This document shows, one piece after another, positions 1-9,305 of a stretch of 64,000 nt of DNA. Every line of letters begins with the position of its first letter. Within the stretch, counting starts at the first letter, position 1. The DNA comes from Rheinheimera texasensis DSM 17496 (GTDB taxonomy: Bacteria; Pseudomonadota; Gammaproteobacteria; Enterobacterales; Alteromonadaceae). The position numbers and the translations under genes are program-made. The DNA lies in contig NZ_JONU01000008.1 in assembly GCF_000711985.1 (NCBI RefSeq), forward strand, positions 434,001 through 498,000. Reading direction: 5' to 3'. The notes beneath the pieces are model-generated. The model had not been told where the DNA came from. It searched no databases and worked only from the letters and a program-made list of their open reading frames with translations.

Positions 1-662
1 CGATGCTGCCGGAATCTGACAACACAGTGTTACGCTCACAACCAGCGCAAACTGCTGTTGTGATTAAGCCGTCAGACTCTGTATTGTCAACTCCGGCGGC
101 TGAGACGGTTGTAACCAATGAGATGACCGGGCCGGCTGTGACCACGTCCGTGTTAAACGACCCGCAACAATCTGTGGCGAGCGCAGACCTACCTCCCGCA
201 GACTCAGCTGTGGTGGTTGATGCAAACAGCAATCAGCCAGTGCCAGAGACGCAGTCAATGGCCACGGCGCCTGTTACTGTGACAGACGCTGCGGTCGCGC
301 CTGTTGCAGCAGCCGGCGAACTGGCAAATGCAGGCGCGAACAGCGCTGGCCCTGCCAGCACGACAGAGACTTCAGCAGAGCCAACTGGTTTACAGCCCGA
401 AGTCACAGCCGCCGGCACGCTGACTTTACAGCTGCAATTCAGCGCACAGTGTTGGGTTGCCGTGACAGATGGCAGTGGCAAACGCCTCGCGTACAGTATG
501 CAAAATGGTGGACAGAGTCTGACGTTAACAGGGGCTGCGCCATTGCAGGTTACTTTCGGTGATCCCATGGCAGTGACTGCGTCACTCAGTGGGAAAACTC
601 TTGATTTATCAGGCTATAAGCAAGGTCAGGTCGTGCGCCTGACATTAACCGGGTCCGAATAA
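1..662 (+). CDS. rodZ: RodZ, cytoskeletal protein, C-terminal part (5' end outside window)
   Basis: Partial gene: the reading frame is open from the window edge, so the N-terminal helix-turn-helix and membrane segment lie upstream. What is visible is a long Ala/Thr/Pro/Val-rich low-complexity periplasmic linker (about residues 1-135 of the visible part) followed by a compact beta-rich C-terminal domain containing [13 protein letters not shown] and PLQVTFGDP, typical of the DUF4115 domain of RodZ. RodZ links MreB filaments to the cell-wall elongation machinery (family knowledge). The stop codon is separated by one base from the ispG start, the usual gammaproteobacterial rodZ-ispG arrangement, implying one transcript. 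Confidence 0.88.
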   Translation, partial: MLPESDNTVLRSQPAQTAVVIKPSDSVLSTPAAETVVTNEMTGPAVTTSVLNDPQQSVASADLPPADSAVVVDANSNQPVPETQSMATAPVTVTDAAVAPVAAAGELANAGANSAGPASTTETSAEPTGLQPEVTAAGTLTLQLQFSAQCWVAVTDGSGKRLAYSMQNGGQSLTLTGAAPLQVTFGDPMAVTASLSGKTLDLSGYKQGQVVRLTLTGSE

Positions 663-663
663 G

Positions 664-1776
664 ATGTACGCTGAAAATCCAATTATCCGCCGCAAATCCA
701 AACAAATCCGTGTTGGTTCTTTATTAATTGGTGGTGATGCGCCTATTGCGGTGCAATCAATGACCAATACCCGCACCACAGATGTGGATGCAACTGTCGC
801 CCAAATCCGGGCAATAGCCGCAGCCGGTGCTGATTTAGTGCGGGTGTCAGTGCCGACCATGGACGCCGCCGAAGCATTTAAACTGATCAAGCAACAGTCG
901 CCGATCCCAGTGGTGGCTGACATCCATTTCGACTACCGCATTGCGTTGCAAGTGGCCGAATACGGTGCGGATTGCCTGCGGATTAATCCGGGTAATATCG
1001 GTCGCGAAGACCGCATCCGTGCTGTGGTCGATGCGGCACGCTTTCACAATATTCCAATCCGCATTGGTGTGAACGGTGGTTCGCTGGAAGCTGATATTCA
1101 GGAAAAATACGGCGAGCCGACACCGGCCGCTTTGGTTGAATCGGCGATGCGCCATGTGGAAATTCTGGACCGGCTGAACTTTGACCAGTTTAAAGTCAGC
1201 GTCAAAGCCTCAGATGTGTTTCTGGCCGTTGGCGCATACCGGTTATTAGCCAAACAAATCGAACAACCACTGCATCTGGGCATCACTGAAGCCGGTGGCG
1301 CCCGCGCCGGTGCGGTCAAATCAGCTATCGGTTTAGGCATGTTGCTGGCCGAAGGCATTGGCGACACGCTGCGCATTTCGCTGGCGGCCGACCCGGTGGA
1401 AGAAGTCAAAGTCGGTTTTGATATTCTGAAATCGCTGCGCATTCGTTCCCGCGGCATTAATTTCATCGCCTGCCCAAGTTGTTCTCGGCAGGAATTTGAT
1501 GTGATTAAAACCATGAATGAGCTGGAACAACGGCTGGAAGATGTGGTCGACCCGCTGACCGTATCTGTGATAGGGTGCGTGGTCAATGGGCCGGGTGAGG
1601 CGTTGATCTCAGATCTCGGTGTGGCGGGAGCCAGCAAAAAAAGCGGTTTTTACCTCAAAGGCGAACGGCAGAAACTGCGGATTGATAATGAATCTGTCGC
1701 CGAACAGCTGGAGCAGCAGGTGCGCATGTATCTTGCCGCACAGAAGCAGCTGATCGATGTGAAGAACGTAGAATAA
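664..1776 (+). CDS. ispG: 4-hydroxy-3-methylbut-2-enyl diphosphate synthase (flavodoxin)
   Basis: IspG (GcpE) performs the penultimate step of the MEP isoprenoid pathway, reductively opening methylerythritol cyclodiphosphate with a [4Fe-4S] cluster. The 370-residue length matches the short bacterial form (about 372 in E. coli). The N-terminal TIM-barrel shows [20 protein letters not shown], and the cluster ligands are visible as CPSC (Cys270, Cys273) and [10 protein letters not shown] (Cys305). The gene starts one base after rodZ stops and is followed by hisS, so it is probably cotranscribed with both. ispH, the last enzyme of the same pathway, lies at 48570-49499 in this window. Confidence 0.97.
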   Translation: MYAENPIIRRKSKQIRVGSLLIGGDAPIAVQSMTNTRTTDVDATVAQIRAIAAAGADLVRVSVPTMDAAEAFKLIKQQSPIPVVADIHFDYRIALQVAEYGADCLRINPGNIGREDRIRAVVDAARFHNIPIRIGVNGGSLEADIQEKYGEPTPAALVESAMRHVEILDRLNFDQFKVSVKASDVFLAVGAYRLLAKQIEQPLHLGITEAGGARAGAVKSAIGLGMLLAEGIGDTLRISLAADPVEEVKVGFDILKSLRIRSRGINFIACPSCSRQEFDVIKTMNELEQRLEDVVDPLTVSVIGCVVNGPGEALISDLGVAGASKKSGFYLKGERQKLRIDNESVAEQLEQQVRMYLAAQKQLIDVKNVE

Positions 1777-1799
1777 ATCTAAGATATTCAGGTATTTAA

Positions 1800-3071
1800 G
1801 TGTCCAAAGAAATTCAAGCTATCCGCGGAATGAACGATTGTCTGCCGCAGGATACCCCGGTATGGCAATATGTTGAACAGATGATCCGTCAGACCGTCAA
1901 CAGTTACGGCTATGACGAGATCCGTTTCCCGATCGTAGAAATGACTGAGCTGTTTAAACGCTCGATTGGTGAAGTCACGGACATCGTTGAAAAAGAGATG
2001 TACACCTTTGCCGATCGCAATGGTGACAGTCTGACGTTAAGACCGGAAGGCACCGCTTGTTGTGTGCGCGCTGGCATCCAAAACGGTTTACTGTACAACC
2101 AGGAACAACGGCTGTGGTATATGGGCCCGATGTTCCGTCACGAAAGGCCACAAAAAGGTCGTTATCGCCAGTTCCACCAGTTTGGTCTGGAAGTCTTTGG
2201 CATGCAGGGCCCGGATATCGACGCCGAAGTCATTCTGGTTTCTGCACGTTTGTGGCAACAGCTTGGTCTGACCCCTTATGTGCGGCTGGAACTCAACTCA
2301 TTAGGTTCCAACGAAGCCCGCGCCGCGTACCGCGACAAACTGGTCGCCTATCTGGAACAGCATAAAGAGCTGCTGGACGAAGACAGCCACCGCCGGTTAT
2401 ATAGCAATCCGCTGCGCGTGCTCGACAGCAAAAATCCGGCGATGGCTGAGATGCTGGCCAAAGCGCCACAGTTACTTGACCATCTGGATGAAGAATCCAA
2501 ACAGCACTTTGCAGGCTTACAAGCCCGTTTACGCGCCGCCGGTATTGAATACACCATCAATCCGCGTCTGGTACGTGGCCTGGATTATTACAACAAAACC
2601 GTATTTGAATGGGTCACCACCAACTTAGGCTCACAAGGCACTGTCTGTGCCGGTGGCCGTTACGATGGCCTGGTCGAACAGTTGGGTGGCAAAGCCACAC
2701 CGGCTGTTGGTTTTGGTTTAGGTTTAGAGCGGCTGGTATTGTTACTGCAAAGCCTGCCGCTGTTGCCGGCCGTCAGCAATGCTGCTGACGTGTATCTGAT
2801 GCCACTGGGTGAAGCTGCGGAACTTGCCGCAGTTTCTGTTGCCGAACAGCTGCGTTTGGCCCTGCCGGGTAAACGTGTCATGTTGCATTGTGGCGGTGGT
2901 AATCTGAAGAAACAATTAAAACGCGCGGACAAATCCGGCGCTGCTGTAGGTCTGTTGCTTGGCGACGACGAACTGGCAGCCGGGCAGGTCACTGTGAAGT
3001 GGTTACGCGCCGAGCACCCTCAACAAACTGTCCATATCGCAGATCTGGCCGCAGTACTGGCCCAGGTTTAA
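1800..3071 (+). CDS. hisS: Histidyl-tRNA synthetase
   Basis: Class II aminoacyl-tRNA synthetase charging tRNA-His. The 423-residue product has the expected length and motifs: N-terminal [15 protein letters not shown], motif 2 region [18 protein letters not shown], histidine-specific [15 protein letters not shown] and AGGRYDGL, motif 3 GFGLGLERL, then an anticodon-binding domain. The start is a GTG at 1800; the protein begins with the canonical sequence ([13 protein letters not shown]), so an upstream start is not needed. It sits 23 bases after ispG and 11 bases before yfgM, the standard gammaproteobacterial order. Confidence 0.97.
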   Translation: MSKEIQAIRGMNDCLPQDTPVWQYVEQMIRQTVNSYGYDEIRFPIVEMTELFKRSIGEVTDIVEKEMYTFADRNGDSLTLRPEGTACCVRAGIQNGLLYNQEQRLWYMGPMFRHERPQKGRYRQFHQFGLEVFGMQGPDIDAEVILVSARLWQQLGLTPYVRLELNSLGSNEARAAYRDKLVAYLEQHKELLDEDSHRRLYSNPLRVLDSKNPAMAEMLAKAPQLLDHLDEESKQHFAGLQARLRAAGIEYTINPRLVRGLDYYNKTVFEWVTTNLGSQGTVCAGGRYDGLVEQLGGKATPAVGFGLGLERLVLLLQSLPLLPAVSNAADVYLMPLGEAAELAAVSVAEQLRLALPGKRVMLHCGGGNLKKQLKRADKSGAAVGLLLGDDELAAGQVTVKWLRAEHPQQTVHIADLAAVLAQV

Positions 3072-3082
3072 CGGAGTTCCTG

Positions 3083-3721
3083 ATGGAAATTTATAATACC
3101 GAAGAACAACAAGTCGAAGCGATTAAACGCTTTTTCCATGAGCACGGTCTGTCAATTGCTGCCGGTATCGTGATTGGCCTCGGCGGCTTATATGGCTTTC
3201 GTTACTACCAGGCGAAGCAGCTGGAAGCGCAGGAAACTCAGTCTGCCGCTTATGCTGCGCTGGTGGAAAAATCAACAGCAGAAGGCGCAGACAAAAAAGC
3301 CTGGTTGGTTGATGCGCAAAAATTCATCGCCGATCATAAAGATTCAAATTACAGCCATCTGACCGCGCTGCTGGCCGCCAAAGAGGCTGTGGTACTGAAA
3401 GATTACGCTGCCGCTGAGCAGCAACTGAGCGCAGTGATTAGCAGCAGTAAAGTACCGGAAGTGCTGGCTGTCGCACAGCTGCGTCTGGCGCGGGTACAGG
3501 CTGAACAGGCCAAATACAAAGAAGCGCTGGCCACTTTAAGCGCGACGATGCCGGCCGCTTTTGCTGCGCAGCAAAATGAACTGAAAGGCGACGTGTTACT
3601 GAAATCCGGCGACGAAGTTGCTGCACTGGCTGCCTATAAAGCAGCGCAGGCTGGCTCTGAAGCTGGCAAAAACCCGTTACTCGATGTCAAACTGAACGAA
3701 CTGGCCCACGTTGCCGGCTAA
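3083..3721 (+). CDS. yfgM: YfgM-type membrane-anchored periplasmic chaperone (TPR family)
   Basis: Predicted 212-residue protein: short cytoplasmic N terminus (MEIYNTEEQQVEAIKRFF), one transmembrane helix (about residues 22-40, LSIAAGIVIGLGGLYGF) and an Ala-rich helical periplasmic domain with tetratricopeptide-like repeats. In E. coli YfgM (AncA) associates with the SecYEG translocon and the chaperone PpiD. The ATG at 3083 is preferred over an in-frame GTG inside hisS because it is preceded by a GGAG ribosome site and gives the conserved MEIYxTEEQQVExIK start. It lies between hisS and bamB in one operon. Confidence 0.92.
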   Translation: MEIYNTEEQQVEAIKRFFHEHGLSIAAGIVIGLGGLYGFRYYQAKQLEAQETQSAAYAALVEKSTAEGADKKAWLVDAQKFIADHKDSNYSHLTALLAAKEAVVLKDYAAAEQQLSAVISSSKVPEVLAVAQLRLARVQAEQAKYKEALATLSATMPAAFAAQQNELKGDVLLKSGDEVAALAAYKAAQAGSEAGKNPLLDVKLNELAHVAG

Positions 3722-3730
3722 GAGGTTGCT

Positions 3731-4930
3731 GTGAAGTTATCTGTGCGTACCTTATTGGTACCGGCGCTGTTAGCGCTGACGCTGGCGGCCTGCTCGTCGA
3801 ATGATGAAGAAGAACTGGTCCTGCCGGAGATCGACAATAAAGTCGAACCGGATTATGTCTGGAGCAGCTCTGTCGGTGACGGTATCGAACACTACGATTC
3901 CAGCATCAAGCCTGCAGTCTTTGGTGACAAAGTTTTTGTCGCCAGCCGCAAAGGCGACGTGGTCGCCTTTAATCTGCAAAACGGCGACAAGCTGTGGAGT
4001 TACGATTTACGCGATGGTGACGATGCACCGTTATTCGGTGGTATCAGCCACTGGTGGAACGAACGCAATGCCAAGCTGGCTGGTGGTGTCGCCGTTGGTT
4101 TTGACAAAGTGCTGGTCGGCACTGAAGACGGTGACGTCGTTGCACTGAACCCGGAAACCGGCGAAAAAGTCTGGCACGTTAAAGTCAAAGGTGAAGTGTT
4201 AGCGGCGCCTGTAGCCGGTGAAGGCTTTGTGCTGGTCAATACCGGTGGCGGCCGTATTTTTGCACTGCAACCAGACACCGGTGAGCAGCGCTGGATGCAT
4301 GAATCCGAAAATGCACTGCTGACTTTGCGCGGTATTTCTGAAGTAGCCCCGGCAGCTGGTGGTGTTGTGTATGGCACTGGTAACGGTAAAGTCGGCGTAT
4401 TGATTGCTGAACAAGGTGCGCCGGCCTGGGAAGAAGCTATTGCTGTTGCTAAGGGCTCGACTGATCTGGCGCGGATCATCGACGTCGATGCGACACCGGT
4501 CGTACAAAATGGTACAATCTACGCTATTGCCTACAATGGCCAACTGGTTGCGATGGAGCTGCGTTCCGGCCGGACTTTGTGGAAACGCGATTACGCCAGT
4601 TTCCGTGACATGACCGTGGTTGACAATATTATTTATCTGGTTGATTCAACAGGTAAACTTTACGCAGTGGACAGCCGCAATGGCCTGGAGATCTGGTCAC
4701 AGCAAACGCTGCACAAACATTTTGTCACAGGCCCGGCCGTGTATAAAAACTTTGTGGTTGTCGGCGACAATGAAGGCAACCTGCATTGGTTCAGCCGTGA
4801 CAAAGGCGAATACTTGGCCCGGCATGAATTTGACAGTTCTGGTTTTTATACCGAAGCTGTCACAACGTCTGACTATTTGATTCTGCAGACCCGCAACGGC
4901 GAAATCGACGTGCTGCGCACCAACGATTAA
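3731..4930 (+). CDS. bamB: Outer membrane protein assembly factor BamB (lipoprotein)
   Basis: Lipoprotein subunit of the BAM complex that inserts beta-barrels into the outer membrane. The 399-residue product begins with a lipoprotein signal ending in LTLAAC (lipidated Cys at about residue 21), followed by an eight-bladed PQQ-like beta-propeller; repeated blade motifs such as NPETGEKVWHVKV, QPDTGEQRWMHE and DSRNGLEIWSQ are visible. The start codon is GTG at 3731, 9 bases after the yfgM stop with GAGG upstream. It is the last gene before a strong terminator, so der downstream is not simply read through from here, unlike the tight bamB-der pair in E. coli. Confidence 0.96.
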   Translation: MKLSVRTLLVPALLALTLAACSSNDEEELVLPEIDNKVEPDYVWSSSVGDGIEHYDSSIKPAVFGDKVFVASRKGDVVAFNLQNGDKLWSYDLRDGDDAPLFGGISHWWNERNAKLAGGVAVGFDKVLVGTEDGDVVALNPETGEKVWHVKVKGEVLAAPVAGEGFVLVNTGGGRIFALQPDTGEQRWMHESENALLTLRGISEVAPAAGGVVYGTGNGKVGVLIAEQGAPAWEEAIAVAKGSTDLARIIDVDATPVVQNGTIYAIAYNGQLVAMELRSGRTLWKRDYASFRDMTVVDNIIYLVDSTGKLYAVDSRNGLEIWSQQTLHKHFVTGPAVYKNFVVVGDNEGNLHWFSRDKGEYLARHEFDSSGFYTEAVTTSDYLILQTRNGEIDVLRTND

Positions 4931-4956
4931 AGGTTGCGCTCTGAGTCAAGCCAAAG

Positions 4957-4986
4957 CAGGCCTGTTCGCAGGCCTGTTTTTTTTTT
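4957..4986 (+). terminator. Rho-independent terminator after bamB
   Basis: Perfect 8-bp stem CAGGCCTG / CAGGCCTG (4957-4964 and 4969-4976) closed by a TTCG tetraloop and followed by a run of ten T. It ends the rodZ-bamB operon on the plus strand. Confidence 0.93.
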
Positions 4987-5319
4987 ATGTACAGGATGTA
5001 CGGTATGGTGAATCAGGGAGTTCGTAACGCCAATCTGTTGGCGTCGCGCCTGATGAACGCCATAAGCTCCGCGAATGGCCGACGAAAATGCAGGTTCGCG
5101 GTATCCGGAGCTTTTCGGCGACTGCGAACCAGGCATAGTGGTTCGCACCGCAGCCAGGTTGCTACATGCAGCGTAGCTGCCACAAACATAGGTGCCGCCT
5201 GTGGTGGCACCAGACCTGGCCGTGTAGACTGCGGCCGAAAAAACTGGTCGTCTCTGACGACAATCAAGTGATTACAGCAGCTGACCGCCTTAGATGTGTC
5301 AGCTCCATTGAGGTGAAAC
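4987..5319. repeat. Repeat-rich intergenic region between bamB and der
   Basis: No convincing gene. The stretch is packed with inverted repeats: GTAC-type hairpin at 4989-5002; ACGCCAA/TTGGCGT (5027-5033, 5038-5044); GGTTCGC (5093-5099) that can pair with GCGAACC (5124-5130), which can alternatively pair with GGTTCGC (5140-5146); GCTAC/GTAGC (5161-5177); GGTGCCGCC/GGTGGCACC (5191-5211); and an outer GCCAGGT/ACCTGGC pair (5153-5159, 5214-5220) enclosing the last two. The first part (ATGTACAGGATGTACGGTA, then CGAAAATGCAGG at 5082-5093) resembles a sequence at 31308-31354. Probably a dispersed palindromic element; it may also act as a structured leader for der. Function is inferred only. Confidence 0.6.
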
Positions 5320-6801
5320 ATGTTACCGGTAGTTGCCCTTGTTGGCCGTCCAAATGTGGGAAAATCCACATTATTTAACCGCCTGACCCGCACCCGCGAC
5401 GCTTTGGTGGCGGATTTTCCTGGTTTGACCCGCGACCGTAAATACGGCTCCGTTGACTACGAAGGCCTGGAATTTATCGTGGTGGATACCGGCGGTATCG
5501 ATGGCAGCGAAGAGGGTATTGAGCTGGAGATGGCTGAACAGTCGCTCAAAGCCATCGACGAAGCTGATGTAGTGCTGTTTCTGGTCGACGCCCGTGCTGG
5601 CGCGACTGTGGCCGACGAAGCCATTGCCAATCACATCCGCCGCGTCAATAAAACTGTTTTTCTGGTTGCCAATAAAACCGATGGTCTGGATGCCGACACC
5701 GCCATTGCGGACTTTTACAGCTTAGGCATCGGTGAAGTGTATCCGATTGCTGCGGCGCATGGCCGTGGTGTCACTGCGTTGTTGCAGCAGGCATTGGTAC
5801 CTTTACTGACTGAACAGCAAGTCCAGCGTCTGGCGGCTTTTGAAGCCGGTGAAGATCTGGATGCCATCGACGAAGACGCCGAGCAGGAACAACGCGACAA
5901 ACATATCAAGCTGGCTATCGTTGGCCGGCCGAACGTTGGTAAATCGACGCTGACCAACCGCATTCTCGGCGAAGAACGGGTCATTGTTTACGATATGCCA
6001 GGCACTACGCGGGATGCCATTTATATTCCGATGCAGCGCGGTGAACGCGAATACACCCTGATTGATACCGCCGGTGTGCGTCGGCGCGGCCGCATCGACG
6101 ATGTGGTCGAGAAATTTTCAGTGATTAAAACCCTGCAGGCGATTGAAGATGCCAACGTGGTGATCCTGGTGTTGGACGCGCGTCTCGGTATTTCGGAGCA
6201 GGATTTGAGCATCCTCGGTTTTGTCCTCAATGCCGGTCGTTCACTGGTGATTGCGGTGAACAAATGGGATGGCCTGGATGATGGCATCAAAGATGAAGTC
6301 AAACGCGAGCTGGACCGGCGCCTTGGTTTTATCGATTTCGCCCGTCTGCATTTTATTTCAGCACTGCACGGTTCAGGGGTCGGTAACTTATTTGAATCGG
6401 TCGAAGAAGCTTTTGATTCTGCAACCCGCCGCGTCAATACCGCTCTACTGACCAAAATCATGAACATGGCGCAGGAAGATCACCAGCCGCCGTTGGTCAA
6501 AGGTCGTCGCGTTAAACTGAAATACGCCCACGCCGGTGGTTACAACCCGCCGCTCATTGTGATCCACGGCACACAAGTGGAAGATTTGCCGGATTCGTAT
6601 AAACGTTATCTGATGAATTATTTCCGCAAATCGCTGCAGTTGATGGGGACACCGGTGCGGGTTGAATTCCGCGGCACCGAAAACCCGTTCGCGGAAAAAC
6701 GTAATACGCTGACGCCAAATCAGCAGTACAAACGCGACCGGCTGATTAAGGCGAAAGCCAATCTGGCCAACAAAAAGAAAATTGGTCATAACCAGGATTA
6801 A
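5320..6801 (+). CDS. der: Ribosome-assembly GTPase Der (EngA), double Era-like GTPase
   Basis: Essential GTPase for 50S subunit maturation. The 493-residue protein carries two consecutive G domains, each with its P-loop GRPNVGKST (about residues 8-16 and 202-210), switch II DTGGIDG and DTAGVRRRG, and NKTD/NKWD guanine-specificity motifs, then a KH-like C-terminal domain ending in a basic tail. An acidic linker ([14 protein letters not shown]) separates the G domains. The ATG at 5320 is preceded by GAGGTG. It is separated from bamB by a terminator and about 330 bases of repeat-rich DNA, so it should have its own promoter, which I could not place with certainty. Confidence 0.97.
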   Translation: MLPVVALVGRPNVGKSTLFNRLTRTRDALVADFPGLTRDRKYGSVDYEGLEFIVVDTGGIDGSEEGIELEMAEQSLKAIDEADVVLFLVDARAGATVADEAIANHIRRVNKTVFLVANKTDGLDADTAIADFYSLGIGEVYPIAAAHGRGVTALLQQALVPLLTEQQVQRLAAFEAGEDLDAIDEDAEQEQRDKHIKLAIVGRPNVGKSTLTNRILGEERVIVYDMPGTTRDAIYIPMQRGEREYTLIDTAGVRRRGRIDDVVEKFSVIKTLQAIEDANVVILVLDARLGISEQDLSILGFVLNAGRSLVIAVNKWDGLDDGIKDEVKRELDRRLGFIDFARLHFISALHGSGVGNLFESVEEAFDSATRRVNTALLTKIMNMAQEDHQPPLVKGRRVKLKYAHAGGYNPPLIVIHGTQVEDLPDSYKRYLMNYFRKSLQLMGTPVRVEFRGTENPFAEKRNTLTPNQQYKRDRLIKAKANLANKKKIGHNQD

Positions 6802-6826
6802 ACGGCGAAGCGCTGTGAGATTTTTC

Positions 6827-6853
6827 AAAGCCGGCAGCATTGCCGGCTTTTTA
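6827..6853 (+). terminator. Rho-independent terminator after der
   Basis: Ten-bp stem AAAGCCGGCA / TGCCGGCTTT (6827-6836, 6841-6850) with a GCAT loop and a T-rich tail. It lies between the convergent der and sensor-kinase genes; the opposite-strand reading lacks a good T tract, so it mainly serves der. Confidence 0.85.
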
Positions 6854-6893
6854 TTTTCTCTGAATGCAACAATTACGGCACCTGAGCAAAAAG

Positions 6894-8216
6894 CTAATGG
6901 CGCTCAGCTGTGTCTTGGCTCCCGACCTGTGGTGTCAACGGAAAGCTCAGCAGAAAACTGGCCCCAATGGGCGCCTTGGTTTCCAGCCTGATTTGCGCCT
7001 GATGCCAATCCAGGACCTTACGAACAATAGCGAGGCCTAGGCCAAATTGCGGCGTGGTACTGCATTGGGTTTCCAGCCGGACAAAGGGCTGGAAAATGCG
7101 GTCAGCGTCGTCTGCTGCGATGCCATCACCATCATCGCGCACCCGAACGCATATCTGCTGCGGCTCAAGCCATAATTCCAGCCTGATCTGCTGTTTGGCA
7201 TATCGACAGGCATTTTGCAGCAGGTTCAGCAACACGCGAGATAACCAATGCGGATGGCCGCACAAGGGCGGGAATGGCGTCACCGGATAGTCCAGTACCA
7301 GCTTGAGCTGGCAGGCTGCTGCCAAAGGTGCGCAACTGTGCAGCGCCTGCTCACACAGCTGCAGCATATCGATCTGGCTCAGTTGCCAGTGCTGATGCTG
7401 GCGGTCAAGGCTGGCATATTCTAAAAAGGCGTTGACCATCGCCTCCATCCGACCCAGATCTTGCTCAAGCCGCCGCAGATATTGGTTTTTTTGCGCCGGG
7501 TCCGGCTCATCCAGCGCAGCATCCAGACCAAAGCGAAAACAGGCAATTGGCGTACGTAAATCGTGTGACAGGCTGGACGCGAGCAGGCGGTTGTCGGCCA
7601 TCAGCTGTTCAATCTGCCGGGCCATCTGGTTGAAGCTTTGTTCCAGCTCGCTGATGTAAGACCAGCGGCTATAAGGCAGCCGGGCCTCCAGCCGACCGGC
7701 GCCAAACTGGCTGGCGGTGTGACTAAGCATCCAAAGCCGGCGGATCAGTGGCGCGAGCCACAATAACATCATCAGGCAGAGCCCGCCATAAAGCGCGAGG
7801 GTCAGCCATAAGTCTTCCGGCTGATGGCCGGCTTCCGGTGGGATATGTAATTGCAGCAGCCAATCCGGATGGCCGGCTAAGGCTTTGAGGTAAGAAGTGC
7901 CCTCGTTACCGGCCAAAGGTAATATCTGGCTGGCAGCGAGTTGTTGCTGCAGTTCCGCCGGCAGTGCCAGACTGTTACGGCTGACTAAGCTCAGCGCGAG
8001 CTGCCAATTCTGCTGTTGCTGCGTGACAAAGGCGCGCAGGCTGGCGGCACTTTGCTGGTCGGCCTGCAGCGCGATATTATCGAGTACTGTGCGGTACAGC
8101 TGCTGTTGGGGTGGTGACTGCGGAGCTTCGTTATACGCCAGTTGGTCCAGCAGGGCACCCAGTAAAAACAGCGCGCAAATCGCCGAACATGACAAACTCA
8201 GCGCCAGTTTCAGCAT
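6894..8216 (-). CDS. Two-component sensor histidine kinase (HAMP, HisKA, HATPase)
   Basis: 440-residue membrane kinase. N-terminal transmembrane helix, a periplasmic domain of roughly 110 residues, a second helix (LYGGLCLMMLLWLAPLI), HAMP linker, phosphoacceptor box SLSHDLRTPIACFRFGLD, N box LLNLLQNACRYA, G1 VRDDGDGIA and G2 FGLGLAIVRKV. All catalytic features are present, so it should be active. Overall plan resembles the RstB/EnvZ class. Its start overlaps the response-regulator stop by one base (TGATG on the minus strand), and both follow a DUF3019 protein and a MipA-like protein in one operon. The signal is unknown; the neighbouring envelope proteins suggest an envelope cue. An exact orthologue name is not justified. 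Confidence 0.92.
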   Translation of the reverse strand: MLKLALSLSCSAICALFLLGALLDQLAYNEAPQSPPQQQLYRTVLDNIALQADQQSAASLRAFVTQQQQNWQLALSLVSRNSLALPAELQQQLAASQILPLAGNEGTSYLKALAGHPDWLLQLHIPPEAGHQPEDLWLTLALYGGLCLMMLLWLAPLIRRLWMLSHTASQFGAGRLEARLPYSRWSYISELEQSFNQMARQIEQLMADNRLLASSLSHDLRTPIACFRFGLDAALDEPDPAQKNQYLRRLEQDLGRMEAMVNAFLEYASLDRQHQHWQLSQIDMLQLCEQALHSCAPLAAACQLKLVLDYPVTPFPPLCGHPHWLSRVLLNLLQNACRYAKQQIRLELWLEPQQICVRVRDDGDGIAADDADRIFQPFVRLETQCSTTPQFGLGLAIVRKVLDWHQAQIRLETKAPIGASFLLSFPLTPQVGSQDTAERH

Positions 8217-8920
8217 CAGTTGACCCAGTGCTCAGTGCTAAATAAATATCCCTGGCCCCACACGGTTTTGATCCGCTTTGGCTCTTTGGCGTCGTCGCCG
8301 AGTTTTTTCCTCAGCACTGAAATCATCACATCAAAACGCCGGTCAAGGCCGTCGTGTTCCCTGCCTTTGAGTGCCTGAAACACCTGGTCCCGGCTACAAA
8401 CCAGCCCGGCCCGACTGGCCAGATACCACAATAAGGCAAATTCGGCGCTGGTCAGGCTAATGTCCTGTGGCCCCAGCAGCACACGGCGCGAACTGGCGCA
8501 GATACTCAGACTGCCGAAGCTCAGTTGCTCTATGGGTTTGATATCTGCGCCCTGACGCAGCGCCGCCTGAATCCGTGCCAATAAGATACGGGGCCGCACT
8601 GGTTTCACCAGATAGTCATTGGCGCCGACACCCAGGCCAATCACTTCATCGACTTCTTCGCCTTGCGCTGTCAGCATCAACACCGGTACCTGGTAATCAC
8701 GCCGGATCTGCCGGCAGACATCCAGACCGTTCATGCCCGGCAACATCAAATCTAATAGAATTAAATCGACATGCTGGCGGCGCAGCAGCGGCAGCACGGT
8801 GTCACCGCGATGCTCCAGCAGCACCTGATAGCCTTTTTGCTGCAGAAACTCCTGCACCCAGCCGGCTAACGACAGGTCGTCCTCGACCAGTAAAATGGTG
8901 CCATAGACTGTATGTTCCAT
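8216..8920 (-). CDS. OmpR/PhoB-family response regulator
   Basis: 234 residues: receiver domain (acidic LLVEDDLSLAGW, phosphoacceptor in LILLDLMLPGMNGLDV, Lys in YLVKPVRPRIL) followed by a winged-helix DNA-binding domain (LTSAEFALLWYLASRAG, RRFDVMISVLRKKLGD, TVWGQGYLF). It is the partner of the kinase encoded immediately downstream, sharing one base with its start. The gene begins one base after the DUF3019 stop codon, so all four genes of the cluster (10104 to 6894) are probably cotranscribed. RstA-like overall, but the operon content differs from rstAB of enterobacteria. Likely target is its own operon. Confidence 0.93.
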   Translation of the reverse strand: MEHTVYGTILLVEDDLSLAGWVQEFLQQKGYQVLLEHRGDTVLPLLRRQHVDLILLDLMLPGMNGLDVCRQIRRDYQVPVLMLTAQGEEVDEVIGLGVGANDYLVKPVRPRILLARIQAALRQGADIKPIEQLSFGSLSICASSRRVLLGPQDISLTSAEFALLWYLASRAGLVCSRDQVFQALKGREHDGLDRRFDVMISVLRKKLGDDAKEPKRIKTVWGQGYLFSTEHWVN

Positions 8921-8921
8921 C

Positions 8922-9305
8922 TCAGAATAATCTCCAGTGCCGTTTGACCTTGGTATTTTTTTGCACCCAGTTCACTTTAATAGTTGCCTCTGCCAGGATG
9001 CCATCTGTACCCACTAACTGAATTCGCTCATTGTCCGCAGCGACAAATTCATACCTTAGCCGGCCACTGTTGCTGGCCTGCCAGCACTGCAGTTTTCGGC
9101 TACCGGCATGCAGGCAGAGATCCAGTGCAGTCTGGCTGTGCCAGTCAATCTGGATAGTGGCGTAACATTGCCGGCCTTGTTGCAGCGCTACACAGGTATC
9201 TGGTGTCAGTTTCAGCCGGACTGGTTCGGCTGCACTCGCAGCGGTAGAAGCGACAGCAAGTAAGCCCACCCAGCAGACGATCAGCAAAGGGCGTTCAGAA
9301 CACAT
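8922..9305 (-). CDS. DUF3019 family small secreted protein
   Basis: 127 residues with an N-terminal signal peptide (hydrophobic LLIVCWVGLLAVASTAASA, cleavage near ASAAEP) and a small beta-rich domain with four cysteines in the mature part (TCVALQQGRQC, LCLHAG, LQCWQ) suggesting two disulfides. Its length, cysteine spacing and position between a MipA/OmpV-like gene and a response regulator fit the DUF3019 family seen in Shewanella-like bacteria, whose function is unknown. It overlaps the upstream MipA-like gene by 11 bases. Possibly an accessory or sensing partner of the two-component system; that role is inference from context. Confidence 0.78.
   Translation of the reverse strand: MCSERPLLIVCWVGLLAVASTAASAAEPVRLKLTPDTCVALQQGRQCYATIQIDWHSQTALDLCLHAGSRKLQCWQASNSGRLRYEFVAADNERIQLVGTDGILAEATIKVNWVQKNTKVKRHWRLF

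Noticed and set aside
233-568. Long minus-strand frame opposite rodZ
   Set aside because: It is a composition shadow of the Ala/Thr/Val-rich RodZ linker.
4987-5393. Open frames of 70-126 codons on both strands across the bamB-der gap
   Set aside because: They run through inverted repeats and into der, lack ribosome sites and have no plausible protein pattern.
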